Shown here piece after piece: positions 52,352-64,000 of a DNA stretch of 64,000 nt (positions are counted from its first letter, which is position 1; every line of letters starts with the position of its first letter). Both the position numbers and the translations under genes were made by a program. The stretch spans positions 124,001-188,000 of the forward strand of contig JABVXV010000047.1 in assembly GCA_013365325.1 (NCBI GenBank). Reading direction: 5' to 3'. This DNA is from Dipetalonema caudispina (Eukaryota > Nematoda > Chromadorea > Rhabditida > Onchocercidae). Under the pieces are notes generated by a model. The model ran no database searches. It saw only the letters and a program-made list of their open reading frames with translations, and was not told the DNA's origin.

Positions 52352-54307
52352 ATGAATGACCTCGTGCAAAATTTACGTGTGCGTCTCAATGAAAAACTTC
52401 CAGAAGACCTAAATACGGACTTCCAATTGCAACGATGGATTGATGCATATGAGCAGGTAATCGAATTACATTCATTCGCGAAAATGCATTATAATGAAGA
52501 ATGATGGCAATTTATGATGTTTCAGGATCTGGAAACATGTGCATCCAAATTTGAGGAATATTTGGAAACTCGCAAAATGCTTGGGTAGGTTTCTAAAAGT
52601 TCAGTTCCGTAGGATTCAAGCATAAATTCTCATAATTGATTCAAAAAATGCATTCTACCAGTTCCCATCTCTTCCACCTTTTCGAAAATTTCAATTTGAA
52701 TTTCAGTTCAGGTATAGCAATTTGGAAAGCATTGAAGATTTTTATCAGCGTCCGTTGATTCGCAAATATGGCCGCTTTTTAAGGCAAACTAAAATAACAA
52801 GACATTGGATTAAAGATTTGGATAATGGTATAGTATTCGTGGAAATGCCTATTGAAAATCCTCAGCAGGTCCAGTTTCTCTGGATGAATAAATTGAAATT
52901 ACAATTTGAAAGCCAATTGCTTAAAATTATCTTTTAACTAATCACATTGCTATTTCATTGAAGTGTCATAAAAACCGGAAAAAAGTTCCGCGTATTGATT
53001 ACTTACAGTTTCTGAAAGCTGTTCGTGTATCTGATTATTTGCATACATTTTTTGGTTTTTGTGAACATTTTCAAAATTTGGTACTGGAGAATGAAAAGAA
53101 AACTGGCCGTCGATCGTATGCAGTTTGTATATTTGACCAGAAAGGATGTTCATTTCTACCCTACATGAATCCATTTGGAGCGATCAATAAACTTATGCTG
53201 GTTTCTTTCATTCCACTCATTATTTTTTCCAAGTACACAAAATTAGTTTGAAGTAAGCAAGATCAAGATTGCATCTTCAAGAAATCTAGCTGAGTTAGAT
53301 TGAATTAATTGTTCAGAATGTGATCTAAACTTTAATGTCTAGAAAGTTCGATCTTATTACTACTGAAGTTCAAATTTATTGTGCTGTTGGTTTCTCGCTT
53401 TGAACAATTTGAGGATGATATTATCCTACCACTATTTTCAGTATCGAATTCGTTTATGGTTGGACTACTACAGTGAATTGTTGAAACGCATTATTATCGT
53501 TAATTCGCCAACATTTTTGCCCGCTATGCGGAAGGTTGAATAAAAGGTTTTTAAAAGTTAGCAAACGAAAAGTTCGCGTGTCATTTTTCTCTTTACTTTA
53601 GTCCAATGTCAATTCTAAAATTCTGCAATCTAAAGTAATTTCTTCCCAATCACTTAATTATAATGTCTTAACATATACAGGTGATGGAGGCGTTACTTCC
53701 TCCAAAAACACTCAATCGTTTCACCTTTGCCAAAAATTTGCCCAGTGACCTCTTACCATATCTGGCAATTGACTCCATCCCGGTAGCTTACGGCGGAAAA
53801 CTTTTCGTACCAAATGCACTCGATAATACGTGCATGCAAGCTGAGCCAATTACATCGTTCGACTATCAGGTAAGTATACGATAAAGGTACACTCGACTAT
53901 CAATCGACAGAATTCTTCTTTTCGCATTACGCAACGGGAACATTTGTTGAAATTGATTATTTAGGAAAGCGGACAAATATGGAGAAAGAATTCAGTGGAT
54001 GCCACGACTGAAACTTTGACAGTGAAGGGTGGTAGTACCTATCGAAAAGCATTCAAAGTCGTGTCTGGCCAAGTTTTGTTGTATGAATACTTCGCCACTG
54101 GTGACTTACAATTTTGGATCTGTCAAGGTTACAATAATTTGTCTCATCAGTGATATCGACTGGGTAATAGTAAGTGTTTTCAGGGCACTCGGAAGTTGTA
54201 ATGTAGAGCACGGTAGTCAGCACAGGACCAATTACTTGAAAAAAGTGAGACCTAATAGAAGTTACCGTATTTTCTCTAGAAAAGAATTTAAGTGTATATT
54301 CGTTCCA
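52352..54307 (+). CDS. CRAL-TRIO plus GOLD domain protein (SEC14-like; nematode CTG/CGR class), 3' end uncertain
   Basis: Family members bind or exchange lipids through the CRAL-TRIO pocket; the GOLD beta-sandwich mediates membrane-traffic or protein contacts. Exons: 52352-52456, 52526-52584, 52712-52868, 52964-53200, 53442-53534, 53681-53869 and 53965-about 54100, in phase up to there. The ATG lies 9 nt after an acceptor (TTTCAG at 52342), typical of spliced-leader addition. The N-terminal CRAL-TRIO-N helices ([13 protein letters not shown]) lead into the lipid-binding core ([52 protein letters not shown]). A segment [15 protein letters not shown] and the gate-like PVAYGG follow. The GOLD domain begins [13 protein letters not shown]. 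The next GOLD part (DIDWVIVSV to EFKCIFVPG, to 54307) is in another frame and the only GT-AG choice hits a stop. A possible last exon is 54523-54647, weakly supported. Confidence 0.82.
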
Positions 54308-55578
54308 GGTAATGAAATGATTACACCGAAATTTGTCCATACAACGCTAAAACTTACGGAAGAAGGCGAAGTGAATGCAAGTGTAAATGGAATACTATCA
54401 ATAAATATATTAAATCGAAGTAAAATCTTCCCACTAAAAGTAAACCTGTCCTATGCTATTGTATAAAATGAAGAGAGCTTGATTTATTTTTCTATTTCTT
54501 TTCATTTTTATGAACCTTGCAGTAAAGAAGCATTTTAATCTGCTCCACAATATGAACAAGACTTCCAGCAAATCCTTGCAACCAATGGAGAATTCAGTTA
54601 AGATAAATAGAAAAATGAGCGCGGGTCGACTACGGGATACCAATTGAACAATTTGCAAATAATGTTGAAAGTGTGACGGGAATTTGAGAGATCGTGCTTC
54701 TTAACCTCTATAATATTTGGAGTCAAACTATTCGCAGTTTAGAATGACCTGTTAGTCGGTCAAAACAAAAATTGCGCTGCAGAAGAACCGACTACTGATC
54801 GCAGTATGTCGCTGATAAGATGGCAAAATGATTGGTGATTAGTAGACAAACAATATGGCAAATATCAAGCTTCCATCATTATTAAATAGATTATAAACGG
54901 AAGGAATTAGACCGTTAATCATTGTTTAACATTTATAAATCAACAACTACACGGTAATACTCGATGTACTGGCCTGCCCAAAAATAAAGGACTTACAATA
55001 TCCACCATTTCAATGTGGTTGCAATACTTTGCTTCTCTTGTGAATCCCTTCCTTTGTAATAAGTGAGGTACTGAAATTTAAAACTTTTCAAAACTTCGAG
55101 TCGAATTCAAACTAACTGTCCTTAAATTTTACATTCTGTCTAGACAACCTAATCGTTAAGTTTGCATTTTTCTTAACCCCTGGTCGTTAAATTTGCATAT
55201 TACATATTTCTTGTCTCTGTCGTGGAATATTTACTTGTAGTAGAGGAAATTTGTATTTTTGTAGAAGACAGTACAATTCTCTTGAATGAGTACCACGAAA
55301 ACTTGTTGAATATAGAATTCATTGAATAATACAGCAATTAATACCAACATATGTTATAATAATTTTTACGGTGTAATAAGTTAAGAGTCACTGAACTGAT
55401 TGCTAGTGGGAAGGTCTATATATTAAGGATAAAATTGGAGAGGTAATAGTGAATGGATGGTACCTTTGTACGTGAATAAGGTAATTGAATGATCCCCATA
55501 AAGCAGTGACCCTTGTATATACATGTGTGTGTATTGGGAGTGGCCTACAGGAAGCATTATTGTAACCGTGTCATAAGT

Positions 55579-55703
55579 ATATGACACAAAGGACAATGTT
55601 AACAATCTTAGCTTAAGCATATGAAACAAAGGACACGATGTTGCAATCTTATTTTAAGGATATGAACAAAGGATAGTGTGTTGCTGTCGGATCTAATTTA
55701 AGC
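55579..55703 (+). repeat. Degenerate tandem repeat, about 41 bp x 3
   Basis: Units beginning ATATGA(C/A)ACAAAGGA start at 55579, 55619 and 55660. Each ends with a TTTAAG- or CTTAAG-like stretch. A fourth partial unit may follow at 55704. Confidence 0.8.
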
Positions 55704-57080
55704 ATATTTTAACCACAGACAACGAAGACGTTTTGTGTTGATATCTCATCGTAGACAAGGATAAGTTAAATGATTTATGTTAACAATTTGTAAGATAAAT
55801 TGGTTCATCACGATATGAAATATCAATTACTTTAATTAAAAGAAATGTATTATTCCTTCCTTCGTGAAATTTATTTAGATTTCGCGACAGTCTCCTCTGC
55901 TGGATGTATTATTCCCACATTTCTGATGTGAACATAATCTTTATACTGCAATCTTCCCTTTTTCGAACATGTGCAATAGACTTGAAAATTTTCGGCAAGA
56001 TATGAAGTCTTCAAATTTTAAAGATTGGTTTTTAATTTCATTAATTTACCACTTATTTCAAAAAGTTTTTGTAGTCACTATAAAGAGTTGGTTACTGTAT
56101 CATCTCAGCATAAAACAATTTCCAACTGAATCATGGGGTATCTGCGGAATCTAACCTTCTTATTTCAATGATACAATACTTTCATCTTTTATATTACCCA
56201 GATATTTCAAATTCTAAACTGACGCTGACATGTGGAGAATGAATGCCGCTGACTGGCTTGACTGGCTTTCTTACTGTATCAAAAAGTATTTCACTATTAA
56301 GAAATGAATATACTTGTTGACGAAAAAAAGTTGATGAAGAGTCTGAATGAGATGAAAATTCCAAGGAAATTCAGGATAGGTATAGCTCGGTTATTTATCA
56401 GTGTCATCTCTCAACTTGTAAACTCTAAGGATATGATGGTACTTTGAACGATACACAGATTGTTGATATATCGAAACATATGGCTATTACAACCGGACAA
56501 GTTCTGTCGATGAGTGCCGTGACAGGCAAACTATCTTTCTTTCTCTATCTTTTCATTTGATGAACTAATGGAAGTGGTACACAGAACCGAAACAAGGATA
56601 TCACTGGGAACAATAGGAAACACAACAACAGGAACTTCTCTCTATTGTTAATTCTGTCCGGTTTATACCTGAACACGAAGTCTAGCTGTATGATTTGGCG
56701 AAAGTAGTCAATAGGCAAAGGCAGTTCCTAATTGGAATCTTAGATGTCGTGCATAAAAATATAGTCGAAATAATATATCAAGCGCTCTGTTATCGTCTAT
56801 CAAAATCAAAATGTTGCTTATGGTTTGGCTTTTAAATTTTTTTACATGGAGTAAATGCATAATATTCCTGCGGGAGAAACAAATTGCATCTCAATAGATC
56901 GCTTCCTCTATTAGAATTACTCTTCCCTCCCTTCAGGAGTGTTCTTTATATAATGTTTAGCTCTATTCAAAAAAGGCAAACATTCCTTCCTCTTTTCATC
57001 GTTCCAGTAAAAATAATAATTCATTGGATAATTGAATCAAATAAATTGAGCTTTTTTCTTTGATTCAAACCTATGCAACT

Positions 57081-57214
57081 AACTTCAGCAACTTATCAAC
57101 CAAATCAGATATAATGTTTTCATTGGATAAGAAATGACATCTAAAGCTGATTCTCGTCCTTTATATGAAGTCAATCAAGCAGTTGATTTCTTTTGTTGAT
57201 AAGTTGCTGAAGTT
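57081..57214. repeat. 20-bp perfect inverted repeat with about 94-bp spacer
   Basis: Arms AACTTCAGCAACTTATCAAC (57081-57100) and its exact reverse complement (57195-57214) flank an AT-rich spacer. Weaker similarity extends beyond the arms, so it could be a small fold-back element. Confidence 0.85.
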
Positions 57215-57244
57215 GCAGTGCTTACTGTACGACAAATATTGCAA

Positions 57245-57287
57245 AAATTTTTAAACATTAATGTTTCCAAATTTTTAAACATTAATG
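57245..57287 (+). repeat. 19-bp direct repeat x 2
   Basis: AAATTTTTAAACATTAATG occurs at 57245-57263 and again at 57269-57287, separated by 5 bp. Confidence 0.9.
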
Positions 57288-57610
57288 CTCCAACTTCATT
57301 TGAAAAGCTCATGTAACAAAATGAAGAAATGACTCAACCTTAATAAAGACTTGAAATGAATTCATTTCCGGACAAAATTAGTAATCTTACTATGCCATAA
57401 ATTATAATACAATAAGAAAGCATTTTTTCTGATAAGATTTGCTTGCCAGGTTGGCTTCTTCACTTACTTTCTTAACAAAGAATTTAATTTCTTCAAAAAA
57501 TCACTACTTGCTGAAGGCAATTTTGTGATACTACTGCCATCACCTTTAAATAATTGTTTTTTTAATTTTCAGTATCAACAAAATTTTAACAATTATATCA
57601 ACCGGAAACG

Positions 57611-57944
57611 ATGTTTATAATTCATTATAATCGAAAATTACTAAAGGGATTATCGATCATTTCAACGATACTATCTCTATTGTCCATTGCATCACTATTT
57701 GCATTAATAGTTTTCATTGTCAGGTATTATTTATTTCATAATTTTTATTTATTTCTGTTTATTGAAAAAGTTTGCGTACAGAATAATATTGTAAGAAGCT
57801 GCGGAGGAATAAAAGAAAAAGGACAGTTTAGTCGTTTTTGAGCTGACCATCATAAGGTCTACCTTTAGATTTCAGCTCCCGTACATGACATTCAAGACCT
57901 TTAGAAATGGTTCAATTTATCAGCTATTGTATGAATTCCTTTAA
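57611..57944 (+). CDS. Possible tiny single-pass membrane protein (62 aa) or 5' end of a larger gene
   Basis: An acceptor (AATTTTCAG at 57573) precedes an ATG. Exon 57611-57723 encodes a short basic N-terminus and one strong hydrophobic helix (SLLSIASLFALIVFIV), with a donor AG|GTATTA. It can join in phase to 57869-57944 (after TACCTTTAG), which encodes about 24 more residues and a stop. A further open stretch, 57977-58084, follows another acceptor (CCTAG) and is Cys-rich, so the true gene may be longer. Nothing identifies a family. The topology would fit a type II membrane protein or a signal anchor. Confidence 0.3.
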
Positions 57945-58706
57945 TTTGGCTTCTGCTCTTCCCACCACTTACCTAGGTACTGAACATCTGGTATTGTCTC
58001 GGTGATTTAATTGAAACTTCTGAAACTTGCCACAACCCGACACTGCCTTATCGTTGCATACTGTGGTGTAGTATCAAGATGTGACGGTGAGTCACCCAAC
58101 TCAAGTTGTATAACAGATCAGCTGATAATTATCAAATGGTGAGTTAAATTACTACTAATTGAACGAAACTATCAGTCAGTAACTGAAACTAGATTTAGTT
58201 TCGAAAATTGGTTTATGCATACTCCATGATGTTATAGTGCTATAGACAATCCACAACGATAATTGTTGCTAATCAGGATACGTATATGATCGAGATTAAT
58301 TGCATTACCACAGTGATATCACAGTAAGGTACCAGATTTCTGATTATACTGATTGCATTGAAAATTCATGGAAAAAATAACTAATATTTGTTTATTACTC
58401 AAGTTGTGGGTGCCAAATCCGAGATGACATGAAGTGAATGGAGTAATCATTAGTTTGGTGTTAATTAAAAACAAGCGAAAAACGACAATTGGGATAAAAC
58501 TGAATGTACCGATTTGATTTCCTTGTAAAGAATTGCCTTTGACTGTTATTTCATGCTATACGAGGAAAATGTCATACAGTGGTCACGACGGAATTAGTAT
58601 AAATGGTTTCTTTGATGGGCAAAATTCTCCGGTTTCTGTTCCAACTATTTTCTAATTAGAATTCGGAAAGATCAAGCCTTCTTTTCTTAACGTTGTTCTT
58701 TTTTCC

Positions 58707-58709
<3 letters not shown>

Positions 58710-58765
<56 letters not shown>
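58710..58765. repeat. (AT)n microsatellite
   Basis: About 28 uninterrupted AT units. Confidence 0.97.
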
Positions 58766-58766
<1 letters not shown>

Positions 58767-59312
58767 TACTGCTAAGTCTCACCTTCTATTACCTCGTTAC
58801 AATAAAGTATCTTTTGTTACTGACAAGTAACAAAAAGTGAGCTTTCAAGCATACTTATGCGCATCTAAAATGTCTTACAATGACTTTAAAAGGCGTCCCA
58901 CAGAAACACAGTCATAGTATAAAAGTAGTTGAAAGGCAAATTATTCAATGAATTTTTGAACAATATTTTATAAAGCTTTTCTTCTCATTTATTTCAGTTC
59001 ATTTTAGATTCTAACAAATACCAGTCATTATAAAATTTCAGCTTTCCGAGAGCCTTTTAACTGTCTCTTGTTTATTGTCGATATTTTGATTCAGTCCAAT
59101 AATTTCTGAGTTCCTTTGCTGTCGCAAACAGTGCTGTAGGATATTAATTTAAACGCAAGTGATTGTATTCAATTCTCTTATTATATTCATTAATTTAGTT
59201 AAATTCTTCTTTTCATTCCGATATGTTAAAGGTAGATTCTTTCAAAAAAGGAAAAAAATCAGGACAGAATTTAGAATTTTGTATCAATTGATGGAAATTT
59301 GTCATATTTCAG

Positions 59313-62300
59313 TCAAAAAAATAGTACCTTAATGATAGCGTATGTGATAGCAATGATAACAATCAACACTAAGGCCTGAAGACACGGTGCCAAAAAAATT
59401 ATTAAACACTTCACATCTTCGGTGATACAAACCGGCTGATTTATTGGGGTGGATTTTCCTTCTGCCTACGATAGCAACCAATTTTAAAAATGTTAAGAAA
59501 TAATTTTAAAAATGATATTCGAAAAATTTAATCTTATCTCTTTTGGTACTTCTACTACTTGCAAAAATTTCTCATATTAAACTTACGATATTACTGACGT
59601 CTGTTAATGATTCTTCGTAAGGCACTGGCGCTGACTTTGCTAGCAAACCATTACTTCCTAGAAAATTTGTTCGATACTCAGGCACTTAAGCAAATTTATA
59701 TAAATAAAATTGAGTGTGAGTCATTTTAAGAATAAGGATGAAACATGCCAGATTAAACATGAAGTTTGGCGACTGTAACCTGGGACAGAGAGTCATACCT
59801 GCTTCTGTTTTCCATAATTTCTGCCTAAGTTTGAGCTTATTCGATGATTTTACGGCGTATATATCTCCAGAAAGTTGAAACAGACGTGATTCAGATGGTG
59901 TCATCACTGATCGCCTCTTCCACATTTTATTTTTGATTCTATAATCAAAACTTTATAAGAAATTTCAGAATATCAGAACTTATTTGGAGTGAAACTAAGG
60001 CATATAAAACATTTTTACAACCTATTATTGAAATTATACTTGATTTGTTGGCTTTTTATGGAATTTACTTGATTGCAGCTATTTGAGTCACAAAATTCCT
60101 CGCAAGGTATAGCATAAGCCTCGTAGACAATATCGGCCTGAAAATGCACTGGAAAAAATTAACTGCGCAAAACTAATACATCCTGTTCTCCATTTCAAAA
60201 TCTTCGGATTATTTTACAGTTCATCAAACTCGTTAAAAATTCAGGAATTCGACCAGTCCTGCAAAAATTTTCAGATATATGAATTATTATACAAGCAATA
60301 TCACCTCATCCGAGAAACCATTAAAGACGATAGTCAATTGCAAATGATTTTTGTCAATTCGATAAACGTCTCTCAGCATCCCCTTTGGAACAGCGCAACT
60401 GTAAAGAAAAATGAAGCAAATAATATGCGTGTAATTTTCGCTAAGCATCCTGGATGGGAAAAATTTGAGAAATTTTTTTACCCGTTGGAATCGATGATTG
60501 TAAAAGTTCTGCCACTTTGTGTGTCACGCGCAAATAAATCAACTATCGAAAATTTGATAGGCTTCTAAAATGATGGATAATGAAATTTAACAAGTGTTCA
60601 ATTGAAACATGAAAGCATCCAGACGAAATAAGGGTATCAAACATTTAAAATGTGATTCCAGTAAATAAATAATACTTCATGTGATGTTAGCAAAAGATAG
60701 CCTTCATCACCGATTTGTACCACTTCTGCAGGATTTTTGTTCATATCCATCACTTCCATTGTATACCGTGGGTGGGTCACGTAATTCCGTGATTGTGACA
60801 CTATTTGTATGTTCTTCGCTCTGTAAAATTGCACATAATTCTTTTTTTTTACCAAATATTAATGAAATTATCAAGTAAAATTCAGCAATATTTGAACCGC
60901 GCAAAATTATAAGACCGTAAAACTTCATAAACGTTAAATTCAAAACTTGTTTCGTAAGTAATAAATAATGAAGTGAATTTACATCTGCCTTGTAACATTC
61001 TCATCTTCAATCCGAAAACGAAATGACAAGTATTGATCTACCGGTAGAATTTCCAATTCACTATGTATGCGGCAAATAATCTAAAACTAGAAAGTAAGAG
61101 CGGATCTAAGATGAAATTACTAATATTATAAGCATCTTATCCGGAATCGATGAAAATTTACAATTGTAAGAAAAATTTTCGCATGAACTGATGAAAAAGT
61201 TGGATAGGTGCTCTTAATTACACAACTTCTATTTTCCATTTTTTATTATTGCAAAGTGAATATTACTTGGCTGACCTTTAACAATTTGTCCTTGACAGTA
61301 ATGAGCTCAGTGCTACCTTCTTTCAACATTACCAAGTTTGAAACAATCAAATAAGGAGAAAGCTAAAAGGAATCGTAGTAATGCTGTTTATTTCTTCATT
61401 ATTTTTATATTTTTATTCTTTCTTTTCGTTCGTCTTTTCTTTTTTTAAGGAAAAAATTATCGAAAGATGAATGAAGGAAAGGATAGCAAAACGTTAGGAG
61501 GTGAGTTTGAAAAAAAGAATTTTAAAATTAAAATACTGTAATTTGAAAGAAACTCCAAGGAGCAATAAACACGAACAGCTTTTTGCATTCCGCATTCATT
61601 ATACAACATCTCAACATCGAACTCGTATACATGAAAGAATTTTCTTTCGCAGGAAACTATTTTATCGTTTTTCGTCGTAAGCGTTCCAGAAAACATCTTC
61701 AACGATGCACCATGTATATGCATCCGATCTGGTTTGCACTTTAACTTGACTGTAATGGAGAATTCCAAAATTGTTACTTGATCAGATCTTCCTTTATGAT
61801 CAACGTTATTCACTTCGAAACTTTTTTGTTTAAATAAAAATTAAACGTGAAATTGCGAAACTGACACTGTACGCAGTCCTCCAGATCACCAGACGACAAA
61901 TTTAAATCATAATTTTGCAGAGGATTCTTATTCAATGTTCGAGGTGACGTATGACTCAGATAACACATCCGTGTTCCTCGGTGGTGTGTAAAGTAGCGAC
62001 AACTACCGCTGTCCCACGTGAGGCATAATTGCTCGCATTCAGTGACGTCACTTACATCCGCAATACGTTCGTCAAAGAAATCTGTGAAACCAGAAGATTG
62101 CATTCGGATGAAGTGACACTGCGCAATATTCATAATAATATCTGAAATAGAAAATATTAGTACTAAATTGTTGACATATAAACATCTTTAATACCTACTA
62201 GGAATCAAGCACAAACGAAGATAATGAAGACAAATAGAATTGTCACAAGAAGATAAATTTGAAATAATGTCGAGGCAAAAATTAGCTTCATCATCGGTGC

Positions 62301-63595
62301 GATATAAATGCAATATAATACAACATTTTTACGTAAAACATCAACTTTAAACTAACTTTCCGGAAAACAATTGTTTTCATATAAATCTACATCTTCACTA
62401 CGTCTGAAGAATTTTTTTGCATTGTGAACGTTTTGAATTGAAACATTCAAATAACGGCATTGTGTCGCTTTTTTATTATACAAGGTTGCTCTGCATTGCT
62501 TTCTGAAATTTAGTACAAGTTGAAACGATTAAAATAGCCAGTGGATTTTTTGCTCCCGTCCGATTTTGCGAGAAATGCTTTTTCATGTTTCGGGATTACT
62601 ACTTCACTGTTCAAAGCTGTATGACACATTCGGTAATACTCTGCTGCATCACTGTCCAAATGATAACGGTGATCAGACTGTCACTGTTTCTGATCGCTTA
62701 ATTATAGTCTGCCAATGTAACAGAATCTTCATGACTTATCGTAACTTCTAAGGTGTATGCCCTGTCATGCATCAAAACTTTTATTTTCATGCCACAGTGA
62801 ACTCCCCACTTCAGGTTTCATGAAAAAAAATATAGCTTCGATGGAAGTTAACTTTTATTATAAAGGAAATTTCGTTCAAGTACTTTGGGACACTATGCAT
62901 CGCGAATAATAATAAATTGACATGAAATGAACATTTTCGATTAAAAAAATGAACCTTTTTAGACAAGAGGTCAGGCATTTCTCAAGCGAAATTTTTCCTT
63001 CAGCGATGTTTGCAAACCTGTCATCAATGAGATCCTTATTTGGAAACCTTTCAAATGACCATATCGTATTATCAGTACACTGCGATGATAACTCTATAAA
63101 TAAAGACTAGATCAATTTGTTGAACTGAATTCGTCATTTCATTTTTATCACCATGGAATTTTCTTCATCAATTTAAACTGTAAAATACAATGATTACTTT
63201 GATTAAGACAGAAAGATGTTGCGCTATAAATTACACTTTCCGGAATAGGCATCTCCGATTCATTCCCTTCTCTCGTTCGATCGATAAGCAAACATACCGG
63301 ATCATCTTGGACACCCATCAGGAAATTCACTGCGGTACATTTCTTCTGCTGAAATTTTACAATAAATGTTAAAATTATAAAGTAAATGCATAGCTTTTGG
63401 GTAGTAGGAAGAAAAAATAACTGAAAAGACTCTCAGCTACTTACATTATAAAGAAAGCAGGTCAAAGACATACTTTGGAGCAGTGTTGAAGGCAATCCTG
63501 AAAAGCGCTCGTTTGTAATTTCCCGATTATTTCACCCTCCATTAGGTGACCTCGTTCGATGACGTATGTAATGAACGCACAATATGAAATGAGTT
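59313..63595 (-). CDS. Apical-matrix protein with two PAN domains, a ZP domain and a C-terminal membrane helix; 5' end incomplete
   Basis: ZP proteins polymerise in apical extracellular matrix; PAN plus ZP is the layout of nematode LET-653/NOAH-type cuticle and tube proteins. Exons: 63595-63474, 63348-63198, 62141-61866, 61812-61577, 61362-61276, 61080-60983, 60820-60676, 60564-60482, 60398-60305, 60137-60022, 59938-59799, 59657-59587 and 59465-59313. Phases agree across all junctions. PAN1 (YCAFITYVIERGH, DCLQHCSKQKKCTAV, VCLLIDRTR, FCLNQ) and PAN2 (CHFIRMQSSGF, TECEQLCL, CRYF, CYLSHTS, EDCVQ) each have six Cys. ZP-N has KLKCKPDRMHIHG, VSCERKF, NECGMQKA and IICRIHSE. ZP-C has PRYTMEVMDMN, TIIDSNGCAVPKGM and PCEEFCDSNSC. 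A basic site (MWKRRS) follows the ZP domain. The last called exon ends in a membrane helix (ALVLIVIIAITYAII) and a four-residue tail by read-through; an alternative last exon is possible. The signal peptide must lie upstream; a candidate extra exon is 63799 down to about 63737. Confidence 0.88.
62217..63197. other. Long intron of the PAN/ZP gene
   Basis: The interval between the donor at 63197 and the acceptor at 62142 is intron. It contains an isolated signal-peptide-like frame (62294-62217, MMKLIFAS...) and a short plus frame (62566-62751), both of which I regard as chance. Confidence 0.6.
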
Positions 63596-64000
63596 CTCAT
63601 CAACGCTATATTTTTTTATAATTCAATGTGAACCATAATCAGAATAAAACAAAAATTAAAGACAAATGCCAAATGTTTACTCCTGACCTAATGGAGACAA
63701 TTTCACCTCACTTCTACAATTTACCTGACTTTTTTCCTCTTTTTGATCTTCCACCCCCAGCGACGTTTCTTTTGCAACAACTATCTTCAAACTTTTAGCT
63801 TCTTTAAAATTATACAATTTTCATCATAATCCATTTCCTAATACTACATATGATTTGTTTATTCCGAATTGCACTTTGTGTACAATTAACAAATTCCTCC
63901 TTCTTTATTAAGTATGTAGTAAATGAAAAAGAACAAGTATTGTTGACCTATTTTCATCGATAATATAAACAATCCCATGCATACGATGCTCTAATGCATG

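Larger units (their letters stand above)
54650..57540. other. Intergenic region with small repeats
   Basis: No exon with matching splice pairs was found. It contains a degenerate tandem repeat (55579-55703), a 20-bp inverted repeat (57081-57214) and a 19-bp direct repeat (57245-57287). Short frames such as 55969-56154 have no recognisable content. Confidence 0.5.

Noticed and set aside
62217..62294. Signal-peptide-like frame (MMKLIFASTLFQ...) that can splice in phase to CHFIRM of PAN2
   Set aside because: A better model joins the upstream PAN1 exon (ending 63198) to the acceptor at 62142 in phase and completes a second six-Cys PAN domain. The hydrophobic frame is then intronic.

Overview
The window is eukaryotic, AT-rich DNA from a nematode, most likely a filarial (spirurid) worm. 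The genes are cut into many short exons by GT-AG introns, mostly about 50 to 300 bp, with acceptors such as TTTCAG. Some acceptors sit just upstream of start codons, as expected where transcripts receive a spliced leader. The gene families also fit: a CRAL-TRIO/GOLD protein, an NPY/NPF-type peptide receptor and a PAN/ZP apical-matrix protein. I saw no bacterial operon, CRISPR array, tRNA, rRNA or intact transposase. All gene models were assembled by hand from splice sites, checked by reading-phase continuity across every junction, and have no transcript or database support.

Layout, left to right. At 1-1306 (minus) is the incomplete end of an unrecognised gene that runs off the left edge. About 8 kb of mostly non-coding DNA follows, with one large microsatellite. 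On the plus strand at 9736-12757 is a small four-exon gene of unknown function (145 aa). It is followed after only 97 bp by an F-box/leucine-rich-repeat gene (12855-16285). The two may form an operon or share an exon. On the minus strand at 18562-20493 is a two-RRM hnRNP A-like protein of 374 aa. Next on the minus strand (24956-29836) is a proline-rich, probably nuclear protein of about 1034 aa.

The middle holds a possible broken gene (31480-31982, plus) and a class A peptide GPCR (33036-37827, minus). The receptor's first intron carries a repeat that recurs 4 kb away. A gene-poor stretch of about 14 kb follows (37.9-52.3 kb).

The right part holds a CRAL-TRIO plus GOLD lipid-binding-type protein (52352-54307, plus), whose GOLD region does not splice cleanly. 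There is also a possible tiny membrane protein (57611-57944, plus). Last is a well-resolved secreted or membrane protein with two PAN domains, a ZP domain, a basic cleavage-like site and a C-terminal membrane helix (59313-63595, minus), continuing off the right edge.

The genes do not form one pathway. They are an ordinary assortment: ubiquitin-ligase adaptor, RNA binding, neuropeptide signalling, lipid transfer and apical extracellular matrix. The points most worth a second look are the gene-A/F-box junction, the frame break in the GOLD domain, the broken coding stretch at 31.5 kb, the perfect 18-bp hairpin downstream of the GPCR and the dispersed 260-bp repeat.
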